Of a stretch of DNA of 64,000 bases, positions 36,441-48,200 are shown one piece after another; the stretch's first letter is position 1; each line of letters opens with the position of its first letter. This DNA comes from Sorex araneus (lineage: Eukaryota; Chordata; Mammalia; Eulipotyphla; Soricidae). The translations under genes and the position numbers were made by a program. The notes below the pieces were generated by a model. The model saw only the letters and a list, made by a program, of their open reading frames with translations, searched no databases and was not told the DNA's origin. The stretch spans positions 185,092,670 to 185,156,669 of the forward strand of contig NC_073303.1 in assembly GCF_027595985.1 (NCBI RefSeq), written 5' to 3'.

Positions 36441-36654
36441 AATGAGCTGCACTCTGACAAACACACCATACATCTTGTGCATGGACATACTGCTCACGTA
36501 TAGAAAGTATTGGCCAGATCGACACAGTCAAATAAAAGAGTCCAGCCCAACACCTGCCTGCATCTCTGGGCAGTACCTGTTGGTTCACTCTTCGCTGATT
36601 GACACCATTGCCACCCTCTTGCCACAAAGAGGTGGTAAACCATCGAGGGGGACA

Positions 36655-39253
36655 AAAGTGACTGTCTGCACTTTCAACATGTACTCTGCAATGGAGAGTA
36701 TTCATCGACGATCTGATGTTCCAAGCGCAGAGCAAGTACAATGTAATTGGTTTGACTGAGATGAGAAGGCATCAAACATATCATGCCATTTTTGACAATG
36801 GAGAAGAACTGTTCCTCGGAACATGCGACAGTAGCTGTGTTGGTGGTGTTGGTGTCCTTGTCAGCACTAACTTGGCCGTGGGCATTGATTTGTTTGAATG
36901 CCTAACATCCTGAATCAGATGCCTACGTTTGAATAGATGTGGCTCATTGCCAGCAGTTTCTATCTTCGTCATCTGTGCACCAACACCAAACTACAACAAA
37001 GAAGAAATTGAGAAGTTCTACATGGAGCTGGAGAAGTTCTATAAAGAAGACCACACCATCTACAAGATCATTGTAGGTGATTTTAATACCAAGATGGGAC
37101 TGAGAAAGTCACCTGGAGAACTCCACATCAGGACCTACGGTCGAATGGAACTTACAGGGTGAGAGCCTGTCTGAGTTCATCATGTTGACCAAGACCATCC
37201 ATGGTAACTCGCAGTTCAAGAAGGCAAAATCTAAACGTTGAATATGGACAGTTCCACAATGAAATTGACCATGTCATATTCAATCAACAGTTTTGCCTGA
37301 CAGTTGTCACTATTGTCCCAAAATTCCAAATGGGATCAGAACACCATCTCCTTCATGCGAAATTCTACTTCACGGAGAAGGAAGAATGGGCTGAAAAGTT
37401 TAAGAAGAGAACTCCCAGAAGGACTACCAACTGGGAGCTCCTTGGCATTATTGCAGCAATATGGGAAGATGCCATCCTTGACAACATCATGAGGAATACT
37501 ATAGACTGGTTCAGCACCTCCATGATTGTGTGAGTAATGCCGAGAGAGAGGAAGCCACAAATAAGACACCTTTCTTTGGAAACTTTCAATCACATTTACC
37601 AATGTGGTTTGGCATAAGCGTGAGGCAATCACAAGCTAATGTCCGAGCTCGCAAACTTGTGCAGAGAAGTGATGAAAGAAGACCTCAAAGGAAGAAAAGC
37701 AGCAGTGTTGGCCAATGTGGCAGAAGCCAGGAAAAGTATTCACAATGCCCGCCTGTCCATTGCCAACTATAAGACAAAGATGACTGCCCTCCAACATCCT
37801 GATCGATCTAGCATATCTTCCAGAAGGGCAATGGAAAAGGTTATCCACAACTTCTACTCGGATCTCTTTGATAGCCACATCCACCTGCCCACATACCAAA
37901 TTCTGCAGGATATATTGTTCCCAGCATTCTCCCTTCTGAAATCCAACACCACATTTTGTTGGTAAAGAAGCCTACAGCACCCAGTACAGACAAAGTCAGA
38001 CCCAAACACCTGAAGAATCTGCCCCCAATACTCAACAATACACTGGCTCGGCTCTTCACACACTACCTGTCTGAATGCAAGGTTCTGTCCCAATGGAAAA
38101 CTAGTAGGACCATCCTGTTGTATAGAAAGGGAGACATCCACGCCATTGGCAACTATCACCTGATCCGCCTGTTGTCCATCATTTACAAGTTACTCATTTG
38201 AGTCATCCTGAATAGAATAGGCAGAACACTAGATGAAAGACAACCATGAGAGCATGCCGGGTTATGAAAAGGATTCAGCACAATCCATCCTATCCACATG
38301 GTGACCACGCTCATTGAGTTTTCACGTGAGTTCAAGATGCCGCTCTGTCTAACGTTCATTGATTTAAAGAAGGCCTTTGATTCTGTTGAGACTGAAGTGG
38401 TCATCGAAGCCCAAGCCAACCATGGCTTTCAAACTCAGTACATCAGAATCCTCCCTGAGATGTATTACGGATTCACCACCAAGATCTCACCGTTCTACAA
38501 GGAAGTGATCATTGACGTAAAGAGAGGGGTTTGGCAGGGTGATACCATTTCACTGAAACTTTTCAGTGCCACCCTCAAGAAAGTCATGCGATGACTGAAA
38601 TAGGAAAGAATGGGAGTGAAGATAGATGGTCGGCAACTACACCACCTCTGCTTTGCTGATGACATAATTCTAATAACACCAAACATTAGCCAAGAGGCAT
38701 GAATGCTGGCTGACTTCAACCTTGAGTGTGGAAAGGTCAGACTGCAGCTGAACCTCAGGAAGACAATGTTCATGAGAAATGAACTAGCCCCTAAGTTCCA
38801 TTTGCTCTCAATGGAACGAATATCTCTGAATGCAGCAGCTATGTGTATCTGGGTCGAGAACTCAGCATGACAAATGACCTGGCTCCTAAGCTGCACAGGA
38901 GTAAGAGAGCACCATGGAATGCCATCAATGACGTCCAAGAAGTTGTTACGAGGACGAAGAACCCTCGGGTCTGGGCACATCATTTTGACTCCACCATTCT
39001 TCCTGCACTCACATACGCCTCAGAGACCTGGGCCCTACACAAACAGGATGAGATGCTATTTGGGTCTCTCAAAGAGGAATCAAAAAAGCCATGCTCGGAA
39101 TATCACATTTTACTCATGTGAGAAAAGGAATCCGGAGTTCCTACCTCCATTGACGATCGAGAATCAAGGACGCTGATAGCACAGAATAGGGATGAATTGA
39201 GATGTTACTGGCACCCGTTGAAGCAAATCGATGAGGAACGGAATGACAAGTGA
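36655..39253 (+). pseudogene. RTE endonuclease-reverse transcriptase, decayed
   Basis: The single RTE protein in pieces. Endonuclease half: IGLTEMRRHQTYHAIFDNG (36745-36800), RLNRCGSLPAVSIF, IVGDFNTKMG (near 37068) and GSEHHLL at 37333, where the expected catalytic SDH reads SEH. RT half: LTFIDLKKAFDSVETE (38350-38400), GVWQGDTIS (38527), FADDIILITP (38652, intact active site) and YLGRELSM. Stops occur at 36911, about 37160, 37240, 37531 and 38200, with several frame shifts. The central region (37640-37840) encodes AAVLANVAEARKSIHNARLS, less broken than the same part of copy 1. Confidence 0.92.
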
Positions 39254-39525
39254 TACAAGTGACACAGTGTAAATTGTGAGACATTTATATGCACTCTTAT
39301 GCATATACACACATATGCAGTAATACATGCACTAAAAGATATATTTTAAGCAGATAGAGGACTGATGGGTTACATATTTATTTTTAATTCATCAACTATA
39401 CTAGATCTAAATTATTATACCAGGGAACATATAGGCAAGGATTTTATGAATATGTTGATCATTTAAAGGTGTTTGTGTGTGATTAATATCACCCAAATAA
39501 GTAATTTTGTGTACAAGTTAAAGTC

Positions 39526-39765
39526 TGGACTGGAGTCATAGCACAGCGAGTAGGACGTTTGTCTTGCATGCAGTCAACCCGGGTTTGATTCCTTTGTCCC
39601 TCTCAGAGAGCCCAGCAAGCTACCGAGAGTATTGCGCCCGCATGTCAGAGCCTGGCAAGCTACCTGTGGAGTATTTGATATGCCAAAAACAGTAACAAGT
39701 CTCACAATGGAGACATTAATGGTGACCACTCTAGCAACTCTATGGATAAAGGGATGACACTGCTA
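39526..39765 (+). mobile_element. Type B SINE, full length
   Basis: The clearest complete type B copy: head with A box (tagcacagcg) and B box (gggtttgattcc), ccctctcagagagccc body, leader block (gtatttgatatgcc, aacagtaacaag) and RTE-like end. A 12-bp duplication with one mismatch (caagttaaagtc / caaattaaagtc) lies at 39514-39525 and 39766-39777. Confidence 0.95.
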
Positions 39766-39777
39766 CAAATTAAAGTC

Positions 39778-40111
39778 AATCCCCTATTATTCTTAGTAAT
39801 AGTAGTCACAAATATTTATTAATACATTTCATTACTATTTCAAATCACAATTTATAAGATAATTGATTTTTTAGCTTTATTATCATTAAGGCCTTATCGT
39901 TGTATTTAACTAATTAAATGCCAACAATATGATTGCTCCTGATTAAATACTACAAACTATCGTCTTTTTTGTTGTCATCGTTAATGACTCCAAACCCTAT
40001 GATTTTCTCAGTTGACAAAGCTTGCTAAACTATTTTGTTATACTTTCTTCTGCTTTAGAAAAACTATAATAAAGTTTTAAAATACTCATATGTAATTTTA
40101 AAAATATAAAT
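39778..40111. other. Unique AT-rich sequence
   Basis: Nothing recognised. Confidence 0.5.
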
Positions 40112-40265
40112 AGGGGATGAGGAGAAAATGCAGTAGGTAGGTCAATTGTCTTACATACGGCTGGCAGGTGTTTCCTCCCATATCATTTCTCTGGCCCAGC
40201 AAGAATGAATCCTAGGACAGAGTCATGCATAAGCTCAGATCACTGCTTATTGTTACCTGAAAACT
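40112..40265 (+). mobile_element. Degenerate type A SINE
   Basis: ggggatgaggagaaaatgcagtagg head remnant and gaatgaatcctaggacagag tail. Confidence 0.6.
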
Positions 40266-41683
40266 AAACATAAATAAACAAAACAATTTAAAACAAAAAT
40301 TATTTTTTATGTTTCCTAAGAGACAAAATAACACTGATTTTGTTTACTTATTATTTATTTTATTGCCAGTAATAAATATATTAGCATTTTAAAGTCAAAC
40401 TTATTTAGTTGAGTTTCTTAATAATGTATTATAAATCAACATATACATTTTTGAGACTCAACAGAACACTAATTAACATTTTAAAATATTGGAACTAAAG
40501 ATGCTATTCATTATATTATTTCAGGATATTGTAGACATTCATTCCTTTTAATTTAGCTAAAAATCTATGTCAATGTTTGACATATTAATGATCCATGAAA
40601 AATTTGAGCATACCATTATGTAATCCATTAAAACTAGAAAAGTTGATAATTATATTACATTTATTTGTAATTATATATAATACATTATATAACATATAAT
40701 ACATTTATATTACTCATTTACAAAGATACATTATTTTTACTATAATCTTTACAAATTAGATATTAAAAAGAATGCATCTATATTACTATTTGGTGTGGAT
40801 TTTGAATAATTCTGACATTAACACCATTATACACTTAATTGTGCATAGAATTAGAGCAATTTACTGAGATAATAATTAAAATATTATGTATTTCAATCAC
40901 AAATAAATAATATACATGAAAAATAGTGCTATAGCACGTCCAAGAATGTTAAAGTACGATCAGTGACAACTAAATTTAATACAAGTTGAAGAACAACTTG
41001 CACTGATTATACCCAGCTTTCAATCATTTGTATATACCTTAAATTGACATCTAATTTGATATAAATGTAATGTTTAAGTGAAAAACAAAGTTAATGAACA
41101 TGTACAGAGAATAAAAGATAAACAGTTCTTACTTCATAGAAATTAAATTGATTATAATGTTCAATTAACCTACAGCTTGATGAATTCGCAACTTGAGGAA
41201 ATATGCAGCATATTAATATGTGCTCATTTCCTTTTGTTAATGAAACTGTTTCCAGCTATAAAATGTACCACTGAAACTGATTAAAATACTGATTAAATAA
41301 GGACACTGCACTGTTTTGTTTTGTTGGCAGTTTGAAATGGAAAGCAATGAACAAAAAGATGAATTCAAGTAGTCTTCTAATTTATTTTAGTATTTAGCCA
41401 AGACAAAAATAGATTGCTGTCTACTTTGTCACTAGATTAATTTCATAAAGCTTGATTTTATTTATAAGAAAAATGAATAATTGTACAATAGAAAAAGTTA
41501 GAAAGCATTTTGAATATAAATGCATATTTTGTTTAAAATATGTAATTCTCTAAATCAACTATATTATAAAACAAATTTAATATATCAATTTATAATTCAA
41601 AATTCAAAGAGAAATATCTTACAGATTTAAACACACTAATTTCTCATAGAGAAAATAAGAATATATATATATATGTGTATAAT
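40266..41683. other. Unique AT-rich sequence
   Basis: No gene or repeat recognised. 41180-41480 is somewhat more complex in composition but has no open frame of note. Confidence 0.45.
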
Positions 41684-41684
41684 T

Positions 41685-41858
41685 TCTTTTTTGCTTTTTG
41701 GGTCACACCCAGCGATGCACAGGGGCTACTCCTGGCTCATGCACTCAGGAATCACCACTAGTTGTGCTCTGGAGACCATATAGGATGCTGGGAATCGAAC
41801 CCGTGTCAGGTGCCTGAAAGGCAAATGCCCTACCCACTGTGCTATTGCTCCAGCCCCT
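41685..41858 (-). mobile_element. Type A SINE
   Basis: Reverse copy: ctttttgggtcacacccagc to ctattgctccagcccc, preceded by a TA microsatellite. Confidence 0.93.
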
Positions 41859-41971
41859 AAAAATATATATTATATGAAATAATTTGCAAGTAGTTTGAGA
41901 AATGAAACACCATTTTAATAATATTTCTAAAAGATAGTTTGTCATTATCTCAAAAAACTAAAGATAGGAAT

Positions 41972-42147
41972 TTTTTTTTCCTCCTTTTTGGGTCACACCC
42001 TGCGTTGCACAGAGGGTACTCCTGGCTCATGCACTCAGGAATTACTCCTGGTGGTGCTCGGGGGACCATAAGAAATGCTGGAAATCGAACTCATGTTGGC
42101 CACCTGCAAGGCAAAGTCCCCAACTGCTGTGCTATTGTTCCAGCACC
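41972..42147 (-). mobile_element. Type A SINE inside the old L1
   Basis: Reverse copy flanked by the 11-bp duplication aagataggaat (41961-41971, 42148-42158). Confidence 0.95.
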
Positions 42148-42255
42148 AAGATAGGAATATTATCTGATCTAACAATTCCCTACTCTATATCTATCCAAAA
42201 AATGCAAAATAATTAATCAAAAGAGATATACGAAAATCTAAGATCATTACAGCAC

Positions 42256-43435
42256 TGTAGGATGACATTACTTTGTCCTCTCCCTGCTTGCCACAAGTAG
42301 TTTGTCCCGGTTTTCCCCGGAGTTTAGGCTTACCCCAGTCTCAACCATCAAGGTGTTCCTGAATCTCTCCCATCCCTTTGTTTAGCTATAATCACTTCTC
42401 CGTGCTCTCTTCCCCAAAACAGTTAATACTCAGCTTTCCCTTAATCTGACTCTGCTAATTTGCAAGGTCAGAACTTCCTAGGATACTGAATTTATATTAT
42501 ATAAGTTAATATTGCCTTTCTCCTCTTCTTGTGCCTTTTGAATAATTTACTTTAAAGCTATGACTGTTTTGTATAGACACCAGAAGACAATATTATGTTT
42601 TTATAACTTGGGAATTAATTGGCCTCGAATATTATTCCCTCCCGGGCATCTGCTTTCTCCACTTAAGCCTCAGTTGCCCTCAGTTCCTAGCACCCCAAAG
42701 TAGGGTCCCCGATGTGGGACGGGAAGGATCCAGGGCAAGCGGTGAGTTATGTGCTACCCTGGCATCGAGATGGGCCTGGTCAAAGTGCCTAATACTTAAC
42801 TATAAGTTAAGAGCTTGATCATAGACAAATGCTGTCATGATCCAATAGTAATTATGAGACTGGGACCCTGCCAGGGATAGGAAAAACTGATCTAGCCTGA
42901 GCACTGTAGTCTGAGATTGAGATGGCCCCAGGAGAGCAATTCTATAAGCTTTAATGCATCTCTTATTGTGTCCATACAAAATGATTAATATTATGAATTC
43001 TTCTATGTTTGCTGGCTGAGGAGAAGAGAAACACATTCATGGGACTCCACCTTTGGGTGGATCCTCCTGCTGAAAGAGAATTAAGTCCTAGGAGAAGCAT
43101 CCCCTAAGGGAAAGAACCTTACCCTATTGATGGTGACCACACCTATGTGTACACCCCAACCGCCTCACGCTGGGGAGATTTAACTAGGCTGTAAGAGTGG
43201 GTTGGGGGGCGAGATCCATGGGGGAGATCCAGGAGAGTGGGAGAGAAGCAGAGAGAGGGAATGAAATAAACGGATCGAGCAACCAGTTTGGCCTTCTTCC
43301 TTCTTCCTTCCGTCGCCAGCCCTTGACCGACAGCACACACAGCGGTTCCGGGGGAACCGAACTCGGGCGGTGAGACAGAGCCGCCCAGAGAGCCCGCGAG
43401 TGCACTCGCCCCTCGGCGAGCTTTAGTTTTTTACA
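42256..43435 (+). mobile_element. Solo LTR of an endogenous retrovirus inside the old L1
   Basis: A 1180-bp plus-strand LTR starting TGTAGG and ending TTACA, with the perfect 6-bp duplication cagcac (42250-42255, 43436-43441). The L1 text reads through once one copy of cagcac is removed. AATAAA lies at 43265-43270, and the position equivalent to the 25-kb copy's TATA box reads ctgtaag (43188). The last 150 bp are GC-rich with several CpG, in contrast with the flanks. No coding region is attached. Confidence 0.94.
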
Positions 43436-44233
43436 CAGCACTATGTGTGAAATGTAAAACCTAGAAATATACTCAAACGTCCAACAACATATAACTAGAC
43501 AAAAATGTTCTGTTCTGGTATATATACATAATGGGCTCATTTTCAACTATATGTATGTAAGTATGAAATCTTGTTCTTTTATTACAACATGGATGAAACT
43601 TGCAGGTATCAAGCTTAGCAAATAAGTGTGATAGGGAAAGAAGTATATTAGTTACACTCACTCATTGGTGACATTTGTTTCTAACATTATCAAAAACCAA
43701 AGCAATGGAATAGGCAAATTTTTGGTGGAAAAATAAAAACAAACTCTTAGATGACGAATTAAATTTGTCCATTATGGGATTGGAAAAAGGAATAATCATA
43801 TAGTTAATAATGGAGCAATAATGGTACTTTGGTGATAGGTGTGATTTAGAGATTGTATACTTATAAAAAAAGAAACATTATAACTTTGTAAATCATTCTT
43901 ATATCTAAATATTAAAAACAAGTAATAAATCAATATTGAGTGAATTTTTATAAAATAAACATTTAAAGTATTAAATACATACCAAGTACGTTAAAATAGG
44001 TTTTTGTCTGTAGTTAGACAGGGGTTATAATAATAGTTATTATTTCCAGGGATGCAACTAAATAATAGAGAACTTGCTGACCTAAGTGATATCTTGGTTT
44101 TAATTACTGGAACTTAAAAAATATAAAGAAGAAACATGCAATAAGGTAGCAGTTAGTAAATAAGCATCAAAACAATTGTATCCCTTCTCTTTTCAAAGTA
44201 TTTTTTCTTTGATACTTAAAATAGGAATTGCTG

Positions 44234-44400
44234 GTGCTGGAGCAATAGAACAGTGGGTAGGGCACTTGCCTTGCACACAGCCGACCGGGGTTCGATTCCC
44301 AGCATCCCATATGGTCCCCCGAGCACTGCCAGGAGTAATTCCTGAATGCATGAGCCAGGAGTAACCCCGGTGCATTGCCGGGTGTGACCCTCCCCCCAAA
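44234..44400 (+). mobile_element. Type A SINE, well preserved
   Basis: Head ggtgctggagcaatagaacagtggg, perfect B box ggttcgattcc and complete tail. The near-perfect word ataggaattgctg / ataagaattgctg on both sides (44221-44233, 44404-44416) is its target duplication. Confidence 0.95.
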
Positions 44401-44424
44401 AAAATAAGAATTGCTGAGTTTTTT

Positions 44425-44573
44425 GCTTTTGGTTTTGAGCCACACCCAAGGGCTCAGGGATCACTTTTGGGGGTGCTAAAGGGCTGTAAGTACAGCCTGG
44501 GATTGAATGTAGGTCAGAGGCATGGGTATGCAAAACAAGTTTCCTACCTACTGTTCTATTTCATCAATCTTAG
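44425..44573 (-). mobile_element. Old SINE, type A-like
   Basis: Reverse copy: tttgagccacacccaagg, gggtgctaaagggctg and a decayed head (ctactgttctatttcatcaatc). Confidence 0.65.
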
Positions 44574-44702
44574 AAATTAATTCTATTTTCAGAAATTAGT
44601 AGAAACTCTTGTTTTACCACATAATACATATAATTTATAAGAAGCAATGAGAATAATATTACAATCCATTTTAATTATAATGTTTTGTAAAATTGCTATA
44701 AA

Positions 44703-45172
44703 ACGCCCTCCTGCGCCAAGATGTGATCCTGGAGGCCGCACATGTGTGCGGCCTCTCCGCAGCTGCAGACGCCAGCTACATTTTTCGGCATGGGCAGCTC
44801 CTCGCAGAATGCCTCCAGACTGAGAACTAAGCCTCGGCCCCATGCCCGCCCAGGAGGGGAAAGGTATTTCTCTCTCTCGCCTCTTCCTTGCCAAGGGTGA
44901 AGGGTGTGGTGACCTCCACATTATGAGGACCACAGATGGGATTTACGACTGCAGCAATAGGATGTGAAGGTGCTCTTGGGAAGGTGGGTGGCACCGGCCC
45001 CTCCTGCCACCAAGATGTGATCCTGGGGGCCGCACGTGTGTGCCACCTCTCCGCAGCTGTACGAGCGTGACTCCAGACGCCAGCTAAATTTTTCGGCATG
45101 GGCAACTCCTCACAGAATGTCTCCAGACTGAGAACTAAGCCGCGGCCCCATGCCCGCCCAGGAGGGGAAAGG

Positions 45173-45250
<78 letters not shown>

Positions 45251-45313
45251 CTCTTCCTTGCCGGGGGTGAAGGGCGTGGTGACCGCCATATTATGACGAC
45301 CACAGATGGGGTT
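44703..45313 (+). repeat. Two tandem monomers of about 240-310 bp
   Basis: Both units share caagatgtgatcctgg, ggccgcac, cctctccgcagctg, ttttcggcatgggca, ctccagactgagaactaagcc, catgcccgcccaggagggg, cgcctcttccttgcc and gaccacagatggg. The second is longer mainly because of its CT expansion. Confidence 0.93.
45177..45249 (+). repeat. (CT)n microsatellite inside monomer 2
   Basis: Over 70 bp of CT; monomer 1 has only about 10 bp at the equivalent site (44869-44878). Confidence 0.97.
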
Positions 45314-45707
45314 TACAAGCTTGCAATGATCCAATATCTTGAAGAAATCTCCCTGGACTTAGTTGCTAAAGTACAGAAATCCAAAACCTCATATCTCTTC
45401 ACAACAGGTCTGACTAGTGGGGTACTCCTAACGATAATAGTGAGGTTTGTGTTGAAATATTGAATGTAACCAAAGTAAATAGAAAGTAAAGTGAAATTTA
45501 TCAGTTACATGATGGGGGGAGTAGGGGGGGCGGGATGGGAGGTGTACTGTGTTTTTTGTTTGTTTGTTTGTTTTTTGGTGGTGGGATATGGGCACTGGTG
45601 AAGGGATGGTTTTTTCGGCATTGTATAACTGAGACTTAAGCCCGAAAGCATTGTAATTTTCCACATGGTGATTCAATAAAATAAAATTCTTAAAAAAATT
45701 TTGCTAT

Positions 45708-45944
45708 AAAACATTCCCTTCTGTGATATTTGTAGATTTTTATTATAAGAAAATAATGTAACTTTCTGATCATGATGAGATGCAAAACTATTGCTTATAA
45801 TATCCACCTCAATTTTTTGGAAAACTTTCCTATTTTATATCTCTTTTGTACCCTGTGTTTTCTTTCTTGTAATACTACAGAAAACAATTTTTGGCATTTT
45901 GAATCTATAGGGTAGTTTCTTCTGTTATGTTTTGTTTTGCTTAG
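45708..45944. other. Unique sequence
   Basis: Nothing recognised. Confidence 0.5.
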
Positions 45945-45949
45945 GTTTG

Positions 45950-46132
45950 ACTTAATATGGTTTTGGAGCCAAACTCAGTGGAGGTCAAGTTTATTCCTGA
46001 CTCTGATGATTGACTCTGTGGTCTGTTGCCACTCCTGTCAGTGCCTGGGGAACAATAGGGAGTGCTGGGAATTAACCCATATTGGCCACATGGATGGCAT
46101 GTGCCCTGCCTTCTGACTATCTCTCTGGCAAA
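45950..46132 (-). mobile_element. Degenerate type A SINE
   Basis: Reverse copy: ttttggagccaaactcag, gaacaatagggagtgctggg and tctgactatctctctggc. Confidence 0.6.
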
Positions 46133-46797
46133 AATAGGATTGTGGTTTTTAAGGGAATTCTATGAACTCTATAATAAGTCATACTCATATATCAGATATG
46201 TGCTTCCTTAGTGATTTAATTTCTTGCCAATATTCTATTATTTTGCATATTTGATATGAATTCTGACCCTTATTCATTTGCTTTACTAGTTGTTTTGTTC
46301 TCAGTGGGTGAGATTTGTGCAGGCAAGGTGTTCACCCAGAAAAGCAATGGTCTCAGAAATATCACAGAATATTTTAATGTTGGCTGAGTTTTGAGATCTA
46401 TTTTCCAAAACAATTACTAAAACTTGACTTAAATTATGACTTCCCTCAGTTTTCACTTTGACTGATATATTGTCAAGAACTAGATAAATTATTTTATTGG
46501 CAAATATCGCTTATTATTAACACATGCCTCTTTTAGTATTATCTATAGAATATAAAATGTTTGGTCTAGCCTTTCCTAAGAGACATTATAAAGGAAAATA
46601 CAACTAGACTCAATTAACTTCAAAATTATGCAAGACCAGCTTTTTTACGCATTGTGTCCCATGTTAAGTCACTGTTTTTTAATTATCACAAGTCCAAATT
46701 TTTTGTGTAATTTCTTCTTCTGTAAATATATTAGCTCTTCTTAACTGTGCAGACTGTTTATTATAAATTTTGATATTATATCCTACAGCTAGCAAAA
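46133..46797. other. Unique AT-rich sequence
   Basis: Nothing recognised. Confidence 0.5.
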
Positions 46798-47052
46798 TGG
46801 ACTGGAGCAATAGTACAACAGGTAGGGCGTTTGCCTTGCACAGAGCCAACCCGGGTACGATTCCTCCATTCCTCTCAGAGAGCCTGGCAAGCTACTGAGA
46901 GTATCCCACCTGTATGGCAGAGCCTGACAAGCTACCCATGGCATTTTTGATATGCCAAAAACAGTAACAAGTCTCACAGTGGAGACGTTACATGTGCACA
47001 CTCAAACAAATCGATGAACAATGGGACAACAGTGCTACAGTGCAGTGCAGTG
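46798..47052 (+). mobile_element. Type B SINE, full length
   Basis: Head tggactggagcaatagtacaacagg, B box gggtacgattcc, leader block (tttttgatatgcc), RTE-like end (caaacaaatcgatgaacaatggg) and gtgctacagtgcagtg tail. Confidence 0.94.
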
Positions 47053-48020
47053 ACCCAGAAAAATGCCCCATCCCTAAGAACTAAACATTTACTAAAAATG
47101 TTATTACAAGGGCACCTAGTTACCCTGCGGCTATTGTATTTAATGGTGATTTCCTTCAACACAATACAGCAACTTAGCAGTAACTTCTATGTATACTTAT
47201 GCAGAAATCTCATCAGTTTTCCTAAGTGAAAAAAACAATTTCAGAGTGATATAGAAGCATATGATCCAGGGAGAGTAGGAGGTATGGATATAGACCAAGG
47301 GCACTTTCTCCTTGTTGGCTTAAGGAATGTGTATTTTCAAGTCATTGTTGAGTAAATTTATTTTCGGTAAAAGGGACGTTATACCAAATAACTTTAACTT
47401 TCTGAATAGATATATGAATGACCTTGTACCGGTAAACATATAGGGTTTTTATATATATGTTTATATATACATATATGTGTGTCTATAGAGAGATGTCATT
47501 GAACACAAATTAGATGTAAATATATTTATATAGATTGGTTCTAAAATCTTCATTTTCATTGTATATGGAAGATATAGCAACAACTTCTTCATTGCCATTT
47601 CTTCTTTAATATAAAAGCTGTTAATTTTAGCTAATGGTAATGCCTATACCCCATGTTCATATATGTCAAATGTATTCATCGCCTCATTTGCAATGACATC
47701 TCAGACTTACTTTTACGTAGCTGAAAATCATGTAAACGTCTGTATATATATATACATGTTCTCAAGGAGCAAATCTATGTTTCATGCACATAAAATTTGT
47801 CATACACCCAATCTAAAAACCTTGGTTAAAACTTACTTTCTGGGCTTCTACAAATTCAACATATGTTTCTTCTTTTAATATTTTCATTTCTCAAAATATT
47901 TTTAACAACCATTCTCATTTTCCCCTTACTAACTATTCTACACTCCTCTTAAAGTACAGTGATTTTAACTTTTTATGTCTGTACTTTTATAGAAAATTGT
48001 AATTCCAATGTACTTGACAT
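47053..48020. other. Unique AT-rich sequence
   Basis: No gene recognised; TA-rich tracts near 47450-47480 and 47742-47756. Confidence 0.5.
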
Positions 48021-48200
48021 CCTGCAGATATTTATTTTTATTGAGGCAATATTGATTTTTAAGACTGTGAAATTTCAAAAGTACAATTTCACAACTCATA
48101 AAAATATAGCAATTTCACACATCTACAGAATATATGCAACCATATCAGAGCCACAGCAAAGTACCAAATTCCATGACTATAACACTGAGATCCTCCTCCA
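48021..48200 (-). mobile_element. Possible ancient L1 3' end, antisense
   Basis: tttattgaggcaatattga followed by gtacaatttcacaac resembles the reversed 3' end of old mammalian L1 families. It rests on word order only. Confidence 0.3.

Larger units (their letters stand above)
36246..39275 (+). mobile_element. RTE-clade LINE, copy 2
   Basis: Same family as 12121-15344. Parts: T8 run (from 36247), antisense leader module (to about 36440), leader (36441-36650), decayed frame (36655-39253), tandem gatacaagtga tail. It lacks about 230 bp near the 3' end: a block of C-terminal coding between about 39176 and 39205 is missing relative to copy 1. I could not identify a convincing target duplication. 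Confidence 0.9.
41925..43915 (+). mobile_element. Old L1 fragment with two later insertions
   Basis: L1 ORF2-end text is split into three pieces: 41925-41971 (tcaaaaaactaaagataggaa), 42148-42255 (aacaattccctactc, tatccaaaaaatgcaaaat, atcattacagcac) and 43436-43915 (caaacgtccaacaac, acataatgggctcattttcaac, acatggatgaaacttg). Rejoining at the two target duplications gives the normal L1 order, which confirms both insertions. Confidence 0.85.
44700..45707 (+). mobile_element. Mini-L1 with tandem GC-rich 5' units
   Basis: Two head-to-tail copies of a GC-rich unit (44703-44943 and 45001-45313) precede the L1-type 3' UTR (45370-45690: gaaatattgaatgtaacc, G-rich run at 45513-45540, gggcactggtgaagggatgg, gtgattcaataaaataaa). 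There is no ORF1 or ORF2. By analogy with rodent L1 5' UTR monomers the units may be promoter repeats; ccgccatatta at 45282 resembles a YY1 site. The frames read across it are artefacts of the CT tract. Confidence 0.75.

Noticed and set aside
38495..38983. 162-codon minus-strand frame
   Set aside because: It is the antisense shadow of the RTE reverse transcriptase region.
45098..45463. Open frame with a long Ser-Leu run
   Set aside because: It is the (CT)n microsatellite read through the mini-L1 monomer; the mirrored Glu-Arg frame on the other strand is the same artefact.
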